Below, in pieces: positions 15,930 through 24,208 of a DNA stretch of 64,000 nucleotides. The notes under the pieces are model-generated. The model was not told the origin of the DNA. It ran no database searches and was given only the letters and a program-made list of their open reading frames with translations. Numbering within the stretch: position 1 is the first letter of the stretch; every line of letters starts with the position of its first letter. Source of the stretch: Scatosoma sp045614565. Lineage in GTDB: Bacteria; Bacillota; Clostridia; Christensenellales; Borkfalkiaceae. The stretch covers positions 34,584 through 98,583 of the forward strand of contig JAZLDG010000105.1 of NCBI GenBank assembly GCA_045614565.1, given 5' to 3'. The position numbers and the translations under genes were made by a program.

Positions 15930-18026
15930 ATGAAACTTGTGTCTGATTATTTCGGTTGTATGGTCTTTAACGACGCCGTAATGAAAGAACGGCTTTCCGA
16001 AGACGTATACAATACCTTGAAACGGACGATGGAACACGGCAGAAGCTTAAACTTATCCGTAGCCAACGCCGTTGCCGCCGCCATGAAAGACTGGGCGGTG
16101 GAGCTTGGCGCGACGCATTACACGCATTGGTTCCAGCCGATGACGGGTATTACCGCCGAAAAACACGACAGCTTTATCTCCCCCGCAGGCGGCGGTAAAG
16201 TGATTATGGAATTTTCAGGTAAGGAGCTTGTCCGCGGCGAAACGGACGCTTCTTCCTTCCCGTCGGGCGGGTTGCGCGCGACCTTTGAAGCCCGCGGCTA
16301 TACCGCTTGGGACGCGACTTCCTACGCCTTTATCAAAGACGGCGTGCTTTGTATTCCCACGGCGTTTTGCTCGTACGGCGGGGAAGCGTTGGACAAGAAA
16401 ACTCCCCTGCTCCGTTCAATGGAAGCACTCAACCGCCAAGCAATGCGCGTGTTGAAGCTGTTTGGAAACGAAGAAGTCACTTCCGTCAAAACGACGGTCG
16501 GACCTGAACAGGAATATTTCCTTGTGGATAAAGAGCTTTTCCGCAAGCGTAAGGATCTCACCTATACGGGACGTACGCTCTTCGGGGCGAAACCGCCCAA
16601 GGGTCAAGAAGTCGAAGGGCATTATTACGGCGTTATCAAGCCGCGCGTGCAAGCGTTTATGAAGGATTTGGACGAAGAGCTTTGGAAACTCGGCGTTTTG
16701 GCAAAGACCGAGCATAACGAAGCCGCGCCTGCCCAGCACGAGCTTGCGCCTATCTTCGCCACGACGAATATTGCCGCCGATCATAACCAGCTCACGATGG
16801 AAATTATGCAAAAGATCGCCAAAAAGCACGATTTCGTTTGTCTTTTGCACGAAAAACCCTTTGAAGGCGTGAACGGGAGCGGTAAGCATAACAACTGGTC
16901 GATTTCGACGAGCACGGGCGTAAATCTCTTTGAACCTGGTGAAACGCCTTACGAAAACGCGCAATTTTTACTCTTCCTTTGTGCAGTTATCAAAGCGGTA
17001 GACGAATATCAGGAACTTTTGCGTATCTCCGTGGCTTCCGCAGGTAACGATCACCGTTTGGGCGCGCACGAAGCTCCCCCCGCCGTCGTATCCATTTTCC
17101 TTGGCGACGAATTGACGGGCGTTTTGGAAGCGATTGAAAAGGACGAAGCGTACGGTGCGAAAGAAAAGGAATTGATGCGTGTCGGCGTACATACCCTGCC
17201 CAAATTCCCCAAGGACACGACGGATAGAAACCGTACTTCCCCCTTTGCGTTCACGGGGAATAAGTTTGAATTCCGTATGCTCGGCTCGTCCGCGTCCATT
17301 TCCGAAGCAAACACCGTCATCAACACCGCCGTAGCGGAAATCTTGAAACGGTTTGCCGACGAGCTTGAAAACACCGAAGACTTTGAAAAATCCTTACACG
17401 ATTTAATCAAGCGCGTATTCACCGCGCATAAACGCATTATTTTCAACGGCAACGGGTACGACGATAAATGGTTACAGGAAGCCAAAAAACGCGGACTTTG
17501 TAATCTTCCCACCACCCCCGACGCGCTCGCGCGGTATCTTGATAAAAAGAATATCGAGCTGTTCACGGCGCATAAGGTGTACACGGAAAAGGAAATGCAG
17601 TCGCGTTTGGAAATTTTCTTGGAAGACTATTGTAGTATCGTAGCAATCGAAGCGCGGACGATGCTTGAAATGGCGAAAAAGGATATTTTGCCTGCCGTAA
17701 GCGAATACTTACAAACGGTGAGCAACACCTTGCTTTCTAAAAAAGCGGTGGGTTTGAATTTGGATTGCAACTACGAAGAAGATATTTTGCAAAAGCTTTC
17801 TACGCTTCTTTCCAAAGCCTACGCCGAAGTGAAAACGCTTGAAGCGGGATTGAAAAAGTCCGAGCTTTTGACGGACGTTGCAACGCTTGCGGCGTTCTGT
17901 AAAGAAAGCTTACTTTCTACGATGGAAAAATTACGCGCGTACGCAGACGAAATGGAGTCGTTGGTATGCGCCGATTACTGGCCTTTCCCGACCTACGGCG
18001 AATTGTTGTTCGGCGTAAGCGAATAA
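15930..18026 (+). CDS. glnN: Type III glutamine synthetase
   Basis: A 698-residue GSIII enzyme, much longer than type I (~450 aa). It makes glutamine from glutamate, ammonia and ATP. Visible family features are THWFQPMTG, the metal and glutamate-site stretch GPEQEYFLVDKELF, HNEAAPAQHELAP, KHNNWSIST and NDHRLGAHEAPP. The C-terminal ~200 residues carry the GSIII-specific helical extension. The start follows GAGAGAGGAACG. It is 10 bp upstream of nadE in one operon, so ammonia assimilation and an ammonia-using NAD synthetase are made together. The leader hairpin suggests attenuation. Confidence 0.95.
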   Translation: MKLVSDYFGCMVFNDAVMKERLSEDVYNTLKRTMEHGRSLNLSVANAVAAAMKDWAVELGATHYTHWFQPMTGITAEKHDSFISPAGGGKVIMEFSGKELVRGETDASSFPSGGLRATFEARGYTAWDATSYAFIKDGVLCIPTAFCSYGGEALDKKTPLLRSMEALNRQAMRVLKLFGNEEVTSVKTTVGPEQEYFLVDKELFRKRKDLTYTGRTLFGAKPPKGQEVEGHYYGVIKPRVQAFMKDLDEELWKLGVLAKTEHNEAAPAQHELAPIFATTNIAADHNQLTMEIMQKIAKKHDFVCLLHEKPFEGVNGSGKHNNWSISTSTGVNLFEPGETPYENAQFLLFLCAVIKAVDEYQELLRISVASAGNDHRLGAHEAPPAVVSIFLGDELTGVLEAIEKDEAYGAKEKELMRVGVHTLPKFPKDTTDRNRTSPFAFTGNKFEFRMLGSSASISEANTVINTAVAEILKRFADELENTEDFEKSLHDLIKRVFTAHKRIIFNGNGYDDKWLQEAKKRGLCNLPTTPDALARYLDKKNIELFTAHKVYTEKEMQSRLEIFLEDYCSIVAIEARTMLEMAKKDILPAVSEYLQTVSNTLLSKKAVGLNLDCNYEEDILQKLSTLLSKAYAEVKTLEAGLKKSELLTDVATLAAFCKESLLSTMEKLRAYADEMESLVCADYWPFPTYGELLFGVSE

Positions 18027-18036
18027 GGAGAATACT

Positions 18037-18771
18037 ATGTTCGACGCAAAAAAAACAGCCGCGAACGTCGTGGCGTGGATTCAAGAATGGTTTGAAAATA
18101 ACGGTAAGGGCTGTAACGCCGTTATCGGAATTTCGGGCGGCAAGGATTCGAGCGTGGTTGCCGCGCTTTGCGTAGAAGCCCTCGGCAAGCAGCGCGTCAT
18201 CGGCGTTTTGATGCCTAACGGCGAGCAAAGCGATATCGATTGCGCCCAAGCGCTCGTCAAGCATTTGGGAATTGAAAATTATACCTGCAATATCCGCAAA
18301 AGCGTAGACGGCGTTTTGGAAAGTATGGAAAAAGCGGGTGTGGAAATCAGCCGTCAAACGCGCGTGAATTTACCACCGCGTATCCGTATGGCAACCTTGT
18401 ACGCCATTTCGCAATCGAAAAACGGTCGCGTTGCCAACACTTGCAATCTTTCCGAAGACTGGGTAGGCTATTCCACCCGTTACGGCGACGCCGCAGGCGA
18501 TTTTTCCCCGCTTGGGAAACTGACCGTGCAAGAAGTTAAAGCAATCGGAACGGAGCTGGGACTGCCCGCGTTTTTGGTCGATAAAGTACCGTCCGACGGA
18601 TTGAGCGGAAAGACGGACGAAGATAATCTCGGCTTCACCTACGCAGTTCTCGATAAATATATCCGCGAAGGTGTGTGTGACGACGAAAGCGTAAAAGCGA
18701 AAATCGACCGACTGCACAAAATGAACGAGTTTAAGCTCAAACCCATTCCCTGTTTTGAATATCAAGCATAA
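18037..18771 (+). CDS. nadE: Ammonia-dependent NAD+ synthetase
   Basis: A 244-residue N-type ATP pyrophosphatase with SGGKDSS at 33-39 and NLSEDWVGYSTRYGD in the centre. It amidates nicotinate adenine dinucleotide to NAD+. It lacks the N-terminal nitrilase (glutaminase) domain of long NadE, so it should use free ammonia. It follows glnN in one operon. pncB at 43.3 kb supplies nicotinate mononucleotide for the same pathway. Confidence 0.93.
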   Translation: MFDAKKTAANVVAWIQEWFENNGKGCNAVIGISGGKDSSVVAALCVEALGKQRVIGVLMPNGEQSDIDCAQALVKHLGIENYTCNIRKSVDGVLESMEKAGVEISRQTRVNLPPRIRMATLYAISQSKNGRVANTCNLSEDWVGYSTRYGDAAGDFSPLGKLTVQEVKAIGTELGLPAFLVDKVPSDGLSGKTDEDNLGFTYAVLDKYIREGVCDDESVKAKIDRLHKMNEFKLKPIPCFEYQA

Positions 18772-18806
18772 AAAAACGTTTCCCGAAATCGGGAAACGTT
18801 TTTTTA
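18771..18806. terminator. Bidirectional terminator between nadE and the FakA-like gene
   Basis: AACGTTTCCCG/CGGGAAACGTT stem flanked by A6 and T7, so it works for both convergent genes. Confidence 0.9.
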
Positions 18807-20471
18807 TTCTTCTACGATGACGAGCAAATCGTAAACTTCTTGCCCGCCATAAATTTCATAGGCTTCGGTATCGGGATATTCCTTTTGCATCAAATCCTGC
18901 ACCGCCGCTTTTTCTTCGTCGGTCACCGTTTTGCCGTAAACGATAATCGCGTAATCTTTATCCTTGACGTTCAGCTTCTCCAAAAGCGCGGTAAGCGCGG
19001 CAAGCTTGGTTTTTTGACAGGTCAGCATTGTATGGTCGGTAAAGCCCATATATCCGTCTTTTTCGACTTCCACACCGTTCACGCTCGTCGTGCGGACGGC
19101 TTTCGCAATCATACCCGTCGTCGTGTTTTGCATACTTTCCCAAAGCATTGACGCGATCCCATCGGGGTCGTCTAAACCGTAATCCAACATAGAAAGTGCG
19201 GAATAGCCTTGCCCGATATTCTTGCTTTCCACCACGCGCACGTCCGCTTTTTCGTACATTTTCGCCGCTTGCTTCGCCGCAAGCACGACGTTGCCGTTGT
19301 TGGGTAACACGAAAATATACTCGGCGTTCACTTCTTCAAAGGCGTGGATAAAATCATCTGCGGACGGGTTATTCGTCTGCCCGCCTGCAATTACGTAATC
19401 CGCGCCCATATCCAAAAAGGTTTGTTTCAACCCGTCGCCCGTCGCCACCGTTACGGTTGCGTATTTGCGACGCTCACTCTTTTGCGGTTGCGCGGCTATA
19501 TCCGCGGACTCGTCGTGCTGTAAGGTCATATTTTCAATTTTAACCGTTAAAAATTCGCCGAATTTTTGGCAATGCTCTAATACCTGCCACGGGGTAAGCG
19601 TATGCACGTGAACCTTGACGATCGTACCCGTTTGGAATGCAACGATGGAATCCCCCACCGTTTCTAAAAACGCGATCAAATCCCCGACCGAGAAATTTGC
19701 TATATCCGTTTTCGCGTGTTGGAGCTGCAACAAAAGCTCGGTACAATACCCGAACTCCATCACCGAATTTTCGTTGAATTTGGAAAAATCGAGAGTTTTT
19801 TGCGAAGAAGCGGACGAAACGGAAATCTCTTCTAAAAGCTCCGCGCCGCCGAGTGCTTTGCAAAAGCCTTCGGTAATATACACAAGCCCCGCACCCCCGC
19901 TGTCAATGACGCCCGATTCTTTGAGTACGGCGAGAAGATCGGGGGTTTTTTGCAAGGATTTTTTCATTTCCGTAAGGTAACCCGCAAAAAATTCTTCCAC
20001 CGTCATTTCGTCGTGAAGCTTTACGCAAATATTTTCCACCGCTTCGCGCGCCACGGTCAAAATCGTACCTTCGACGGGGTGTGCGACCGCGTTATACGCG
20101 CATTTCACGCCCGTTTTTAAGGCGTTGCTAAACTGCAACAGGTCGGCGTAATCCAAGCCAGCCAAGCCTTCGGAAAGTCCGTAAAAAAGCTGAGATAAAA
20201 TAACGCCCGAATTCCCCCTTGCACTAAGCAACATACCCTGCGCCATTGCGTAAGCTTTGTCGCAAAGCGCGAAACATTCGTCCTTTTTCAAGCGTTCAAA
20301 ACCGCCTTGCAACGTTAAAAACATATTTTCGCCCGTATCGCCGTCGGGAACGGGAAATACGTTCAAATCGTTTACTTCTTGCAAATTCGCTTGCAAATTC
20401 GCAACGCCACCGAAAATCATTTTTTCAAACGCCGCGCCGTCTATCATTTTTCTTTCGTCGATAAAAGACAA
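18804..20471 (-). CDS. DAK2-domain protein, YloV/FakA-like kinase
   Basis: A 555-residue protein: an N-terminal DAK2 (DhaL-type) ATP-binding domain with DGDTGENM at 43-50 and SARGNSGVILSQ near 103, then the middle and C-terminal domains of the YloV/FakA family. Characterised FakA phosphorylates fatty acids bound to a FakB (DegV) protein for phospholipid synthesis. No fakB is in this window. The start is TTG 20471, 8-9 nt after AAGGAG. Promoter at 20531-20559. Confidence 0.88.
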   Translation of the reverse strand: MSFIDERKMIDGAAFEKMIFGGVANLQANLQEVNDLNVFPVPDGDTGENMFLTLQGGFERLKKDECFALCDKAYAMAQGMLLSARGNSGVILSQLFYGLSEGLAGLDYADLLQFSNALKTGVKCAYNAVAHPVEGTILTVAREAVENICVKLHDEMTVEEFFAGYLTEMKKSLQKTPDLLAVLKESGVIDSGGAGLVYITEGFCKALGGAELLEEISVSSASSQKTLDFSKFNENSVMEFGYCTELLLQLQHAKTDIANFSVGDLIAFLETVGDSIVAFQTGTIVKVHVHTLTPWQVLEHCQKFGEFLTVKIENMTLQHDESADIAAQPQKSERRKYATVTVATGDGLKQTFLDMGADYVIAGGQTNNPSADDFIHAFEEVNAEYIFVLPNNGNVVLAAKQAAKMYEKADVRVVESKNIGQGYSALSMLDYGLDDPDGIASMLWESMQNTTTGMIAKAVRTTSVNGVEVEKDGYMGFTDHTMLTCQKTKLAALTALLEKLNVKDKDYAIIVYGKTVTDEEKAAVQDLMQKEYPDTEAYEIYGGQEVYDLLVIVEE

Positions 20472-20530
20472 AACAGTATCTCCTTATGATTTACTATGAA
20501 AAGCGACCTTCAATCGGAAGTCCATTTAAT

Positions 20531-20559
20531 ATTGTAACATATTTTTATGACTTTTGCAA
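20531..20559 (-). promoter_or_regulatory. Promoter of the FakA-like gene
   Basis: Minus strand TTGCAA (20554-20559), 17 bp, TACAAT (20531-20536). Confidence 0.6.
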
Positions 20560-20574
20560 GTGTTTTATCACAAT

Positions 20575-20596
20575 AAAAAAAGCCGATTTTTTCGGC
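20575..20596 (-). terminator. Terminator of the ZIP gene
   Basis: GCCGA/TCGGC stem followed on the minus strand by TTTTTTT, 14 nt after the ZIP stop. Confidence 0.7.
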
Positions 20597-20609
20597 AATT
20601 TTTATCTTA

Positions 20610-21362
20610 TTAACCAAGTAACACGTCCATAACGAGCATTAAACAAAAACCAACGAGTAAAGCGTAGGTCGCGCCCCGCTCCCCGCCGTGCGCGTGCGTT
20701 TCGGGGATCATTTCGTCGCTGATTACGTACAACATCGTTCCGCCCGCAAATGCTAACGCAAAAGGCAAAATCACCGAAGCGATACTTACGGCAAAATAAC
20801 CGAGTAGCGTACCCACGACTTCGACGAAACCCGTAATAAGCGCGCATACGAGCGTTTTTTTCTTGCTCACGCCCGCCGCGAGCATCGGTCCTATAATGAC
20901 CATTCCTTCGGGAATATTTTGTAAGGCGATACCGCCCGCAATGATCAACGCTTGCGCCGTGTTCCCCGTACCGAAGCCCACGCCCGCCGCGATCCCTTCG
21001 GGCAAATTGTGGATAGCGATCGCCATTACGAACAATAAAACCTTGTTCAAATTCGCGTTATTATGCGATTCCGTGTCCGCGCCCATAAGCTTATGCAAGT
21101 GCGGCACGAGCTTGTCCACGAAATTCAAGCACACCGCGCCCGCGAATATGCCGATAACGGTCACGAGCAAACCCCAGTCCCCGCCGTAATCCAGCGCAGG
21201 CAAAACAAGCCCGAATACCGCTGCCGCAAGCATTACGCCCGCCGCAAACGAGAGTACGATATCGGCAAATTTATGCGTTACGTTCTTAAAAATAAAACCG
21301 ATCACCGCGCCGATCACAGTCGCGCCGCCAACGCCGAGCGCGGTCAATAATACCGTTTCCAT
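20610..21362 (-). CDS. ZIP-family metal transporter
   Basis: A 250-residue protein with about eight membrane segments. The metal-binding helices carry HNLPEG (118-123) and the later QNIPEG, the ZIP signature. A His-containing cytosolic loop (~88-102) lies between TM3 and TM4. It likely imports Zn2+ or another divalent cation. It has its own perfect promoter. No regulator or operator such as a clear Zur box was recognised. Confidence 0.92.
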   Translation of the reverse strand: METVLLTALGVGGATVIGAVIGFIFKNVTHKFADIVLSFAAGVMLAAAVFGLVLPALDYGGDWGLLVTVIGIFAGAVCLNFVDKLVPHLHKLMGADTESHNNANLNKVLLFVMAIAIHNLPEGIAAGVGFGTGNTAQALIIAGGIALQNIPEGMVIIGPMLAAGVSKKKTLVCALITGFVEVVGTLLGYFAVSIASVILPFALAFAGGTMLYVISDEMIPETHAHGGERGATYALLVGFCLMLVMDVLLG

Positions 21363-21381
21363 ACCAATCTCCTTTGACTAT

Positions 21382-21410
21382 ATTATACGTCTTTTTATTA
21401 AGCTTGTCAA
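21382..21410 (-). promoter_or_regulatory. Promoter of the ZIP gene
   Basis: Minus strand TTGACA (21405-21410), 17 bp, TATAAT (21382-21387). Perfect consensus. Confidence 0.85.
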
Positions 21411-21454
21411 GCGTCGTAAAAGCGAAATTACATACCAAGCCTTCGGCTTAGATA

Positions 21455-21485
21455 AAAAAGCCTAAAACGAATTATTCGTTTTAGG
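21455..21485 (-). terminator. Terminator of the recombinase operon
   Basis: CCTAAAACGAA/TTCGTTTTAGG stem that includes the recombinase stop codon, followed by CTTTTTTATC on the minus strand. The other side is also T-rich, so it may work in both directions. Confidence 0.75.
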
Positions 21486-22959
21486 TCTTTTTTTTTGGTG
21501 GAGCGTGTCCATTCAAATCCGAACCAACGGACGAACTTTCGTACTCTGACAAGAGCACCGTTTTCGTTCCGTCTTTATAGTTAAAAGTAAATGTTATTTT
21601 GTCGTCGTAAAGATAGATTGCGTTTATAAAATTATCAATCAAGCACTTTTTATCTTCTATCTCCTTAATATCCAGTTTTCTAAATCGCTCTATCCCAAAA
21701 CGTATTTGTTCTCGCGTTAAAAGCGGTCTTTCGATTTGCTCTTCCAAAATAGCCACTTCCAATTCGCTCTTTTGCGTTTCCAACTCAGCCAACCTATCAC
21801 GCGTAGAATCAAAGATAACCCCTTGCTCTATCGCTTGAATAATATTTGCAATCTTTTTTAATACGCCCGACATTTGCGCTTTTAATTGCGGCAGACGGGG
21901 ATTTGTTGCCGTTTGCAAATTAAACAGTTCCTCGACAAGATACTCTATGATTTTCTCATCGTTTACAATTTCAAACGCTTTTTCCACCGCTAAGTTTTCT
22001 ATCCATTCTTTTTGCACAGTCTTTTTATTGCATAAATGTTTTTTCGCTTTTACGCATTTATAGTACCGATGCACTACGCCCGTCCTACTCGTACCAGATT
22101 CACCTACCATATACGCACCACATTTACCGCAAAATAGCTTTGTCGTGAGTAAATAATCATCTTCCGCTTTGTGGCGGGCAGGTGCGTGTTTATTCAATTT
22201 TAAGCGCTGTTGAACTCTCTCAAATAAATTTTTGCCTATAATTGCTGGCGTAGCATCGGCAATCACAATATCCGCGTATTTATAATCACCTATGTACCTA
22301 CGGTTTGAAAGCATATATTGAACGATATTATAAGAAAATTTATTTCCGTATTTGGTTTTTAATCCTTTGGAATTCAAATACTGTACAATCTCTTTAATCG
22401 TTTTCCCTTCCGCATACATTGTAAACACTTCTACCACAATGGGTGCAGCTTTTTCATCTATTGACAGCTTTTGATTCTCATCAACATAATACCCGTAAGG
22501 ATTTTGCCCTCCATTCACTTTTCCTTTTAATGCATTTTCAGTTAACCCACGTTTAATTTTTACGGAAAGCTCTGCGGAATAATATTCCGCCATACCTTCC
22601 AACATAGATTCTAAGATTATCCCTTCCGGACCTTCGCTTATATTTTCTTTTGCGGAAATCACCTTAACACCGTTTTTCTTTAAAATATGCTTATAATGTG
22701 CCGAGTCATATCTATCTCGCGAAAATCTATCTAATTTCCATACGAGAACAACATCGAAACAGCCTTTTGCACTATCCTTTATCATACGCCGAAATTCGGG
22801 ACGGTTATCCGTTCTTGCCGACAACGCTCTGTCTATGTAATTCCCAACAACCGTTATCCCCGTTCTTTCCGCGTAATCCATGCATTCCCGAAGCTGGCCT
22901 TCTATACTCGCTTCATTTTGTTTATCCGAAGAAAACCTCGCATAAATTACTGCGTTCAT
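21481..22959 (-). CDS. Large serine recombinase
   Basis: A 492-residue large serine integrase. The N-terminal resolvase domain has YARFSSDKQ with nucleophile Ser10 or Ser11 and DRFSRDRYDS. A recombinase domain follows (~160-260), then a zinc ribbon (CGKCGAYM... CVKAKKHLC, ~275-312) and a C-terminal coiled coil (~345-400). Such enzymes integrate and excise mobile elements directionally. It is the last gene of a small operon with three short genes and an RHH protein, and overlaps the 62-residue gene by 4 bp. Attachment sites were not identified. Confidence 0.92.
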   Translation of the reverse strand: MNAVIYARFSSDKQNEASIEGQLRECMDYAERTGITVVGNYIDRALSARTDNRPEFRRMIKDSAKGCFDVVLVWKLDRFSRDRYDSAHYKHILKKNGVKVISAKENISEGPEGIILESMLEGMAEYYSAELSVKIKRGLTENALKGKVNGGQNPYGYYVDENQKLSIDEKAAPIVVEVFTMYAEGKTIKEIVQYLNSKGLKTKYGNKFSYNIVQYMLSNRRYIGDYKYADIVIADATPAIIGKNLFERVQQRLKLNKHAPARHKAEDDYLLTTKLFCGKCGAYMVGESGTSRTGVVHRYYKCVKAKKHLCNKKTVQKEWIENLAVEKAFEIVNDEKIIEYLVEELFNLQTATNPRLPQLKAQMSGVLKKIANIIQAIEQGVIFDSTRDRLAELETQKSELEVAILEEQIERPLLTREQIRFGIERFRKLDIKEIEDKKCLIDNFINAIYLYDDKITFTFNYKDGTKTVLLSEYESSSVGSDLNGHAPPKKKT

Positions 22960-23144
22960 TCTTTTCTATGTTCCTCCATCATTTTTCTTAAAATTTCTTT
23001 CAATCTTGCATTCGCCTGCGTTTTCGGGTCAAAACACAGTTCAATAAAATCTACCACTCGTTTCTCCAATTCTGCTTGCACATACCGTTTTCTATCAAGA
23101 CTCTTATCTATTTCTATTTCTTTTTCCCCCTTGCAGTTTTCCAC
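22956..23144 (-). CDS. Small charged protein beside the recombinase
   Basis: A 62-residue, highly charged, helix-rich protein of unknown function. The GTG start follows AAAGGAG at 8 nt, and the stop overlaps the recombinase start by 4 bp. It overlaps the 3' end of the 51-residue gene by 31 bp. This compact chain of coupled short genes before a serine recombinase is typical of clostridial mobilizable elements, so a role in recombination or its control is plausible but unproven. Confidence 0.6.
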   Translation of the reverse strand: MENCKGEKEIEIDKSLDRKRYVQAELEKRVVDFIELCFDPKTQANARLKEILRKMMEEHRKE

Positions 23145-23269
23145 TTTTCAAACTCCTTTTGAATTTGCTCGTCTTTGAACATCTCTTGGATTTTCGGCAG
23201 GAGCATACGCGCCAAAGTTTCGAGTTCAAAATCGGGAATACCCGTATTATTTTTCTGCTTTTTCGACAC
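23114..23269 (-). CDS. 51-residue protein of the recombinase operon
   Basis: GTG 23269, with AGGAGG 7 nt upstream, opens a 51-residue frame ending in TAG. It contains IPDFELETLARMLLPKIQEM, a helical stretch I associate with small proteins next to large serine recombinases in clostridial elements. A longer frame overlapping it (to 23301, ATG) is basic low-complexity translation and is rejected in its favour. Function unknown; it may assist or control the recombinase. Confidence 0.6.
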   Translation of the reverse strand: MSKKQKNNTGIPDFELETLARMLLPKIQEMFKDEQIQKEFEKWKTARGKKK

Positions 23270-23344
23270 TTAACCCCTCCTACTTCCTTTGACTTTTCCA
23301 TAGGCGGGGTTCGTCTTTGCTTTTTCTAATTTCTTATATTTCAA
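23270..23344 (-). CDS. Possible 24-residue peptide of the recombinase operon
   Basis: A TTG-started frame with lysine-rich, coding-like sequence (KAKTNPAYGKVKG) whose TAA directly abuts the next GTG start. AAGGAG precedes it, but with only 2 nt spacing. Low certainty. Confidence 0.3.
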   Translation of the reverse strand: MKYKKLEKAKTNPAYGKVKGSRRG

Positions 23345-23374
23345 ATCTCCTTATTTTAATATTTTATAGGTAAT

Positions 23375-23411
23375 GCAACCGTACTTTTAACGGAAAGATA
23401 AGCACGGTTGC
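23375..23411 (-). repeat. Inverted repeat between RHH gene and recombinase genes
   Basis: GCAACCGT and ACGGTTGC, 8-bp arms, 21-nt loop. On the minus strand it lies 57 nt after the RHH stop and could be an attenuator limiting recombinase expression. The rest of 23345-23467 holds no gene. Confidence 0.45.
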
Positions 23412-23467
23412 CCTATTTTATAATTTTTCTCCTTACTAATTCCCGAAAATTACGGGTGTGTTAAGCA

Positions 23468-23692
23468 CTATATTGTGTTCCGCTGTGATTGTTCTTCTTT
23501 AAGCGTTTGGTATCCAATTCGTATTAAATCTACCTTTGCAATACCTTTCGCTTTTAAGAACGAAGTAATTTCGTTGAACTCTTCAACGGGAAGTCGCGTA
23601 TTGAATTGCTTGGTTGCCTTTTCACGCTCTTCCTTGTGCAAAAGTTCATACTTTTGTCTTGCTTTTTGTTTCGGCGTTAATTGTTTTTCCAT
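23468..23692 (-). CDS. Ribbon-helix-helix (CopG/Arc-like) protein
   Basis: A 74-residue protein: a charged N-terminal helix (1-27), then KQFNTRLPVEEFNEITSFLK followed by a second helix, the pattern of an RHH DNA-binding fold. The start has AAGGAG at 8 nt. Its promoter contains a perfect palindrome in the spacer, so it probably represses itself and through that the recombinase operon. In mobilizable elements such proteins also serve as relaxosome or partition factors, but no relaxase gene is seen here. Confidence 0.7.
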   Translation of the reverse strand: MEKQLTPKQKARQKYELLHKEEREKATKQFNTRLPVEEFNEITSFLKAKGIAKVDLIRIGYQTLKEEQSQRNTI

Positions 23693-23723
23693 TTGACTTT
23701 CTCCTTAAATTTTAATCACGTAT

Positions 23724-23752
23724 ATTATACCGTGCTATCACGGTATTGTCAA
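23724..23752 (-). promoter_or_regulatory. RHH-recombinase promoter with embedded operator
   Basis: Minus strand TTGACA (23747-23752), 17 bp, TATAAT (23724-23729). The spacer is filled by the palindrome ACCGTG-4-CACGGT (23729-23744), a fit site for an RHH dimer pair. Confidence 0.8.
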
Positions 23753-23759
23753 GTGTTTT

Positions 23760-24115
23760 GTTTGAAACGTTTAAAAATTTCTTTCGGGGTATTAGGGGTT
23801 GCCCCTAACGAGGAGATTTGTAAAATCGTGTATTTGGCAAGCCAAATACGTTCCTCGCTATACACCGATAAGATATACATTATTGATATTACATTGTTAT
23901 TTTTCTCCTTTGTCCTTGTGGACGTTTTGGTAAAGGCGGTATCCGCTTTACCCGTTCAATTTGCAGTCAAACTGCAAATTCTTAACCTGCTCACCATTTT
24001 GCCTACTCTCGCCCATATTTTTCGGCTATGGACAAACCGTTTTTAGTGCATTGGACTCACCTCCTTGTTGATTTTTGTATAAGAAAATCCCACGGTTTTT
24101 ACTCCGTGAGACTCC
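23760..24115 (-). promoter_or_regulatory. Hairpin-rich leader with two minimal ORFs, no ordinary gene
   Basis: Five stem-loops lie in 320 bp: 24091-24108 (CACGG/CCGTG), 23958-23980 (9 bp), 23929-23952 (10 bp with one bulge), 23830-23849 (9 bp, 2-nt loop) and 23792-23808 (7 bp). Read on the minus strand, AAGGAGG leads to ATG CAC TAA (24043-24051) and AAAGGAG leads to ATG TAA (23889-23894). The region precedes the RHH-recombinase promoter. It could be a regulatory leader, an oriT/replication structure, or a decayed gene start. Longer open frames on the plus strand here have no ribosome binding site. Confidence 0.5.
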
Positions 24116-24208
24116 TGATTTTTATTCAGTTATTTTCGTCCCCTCACTATATAGCGACGGGCGTTCCCTTTTTATGCGCGACTTTTGAAAAAATTTTTAT
24201 TTTTCTTT

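Noticed and set aside
23104..23301. 65-residue ATG-started basic ORF
   Set aside because: The GTG-started 51-residue frame in the same place has a better ribosome binding site and protein-like sequence.
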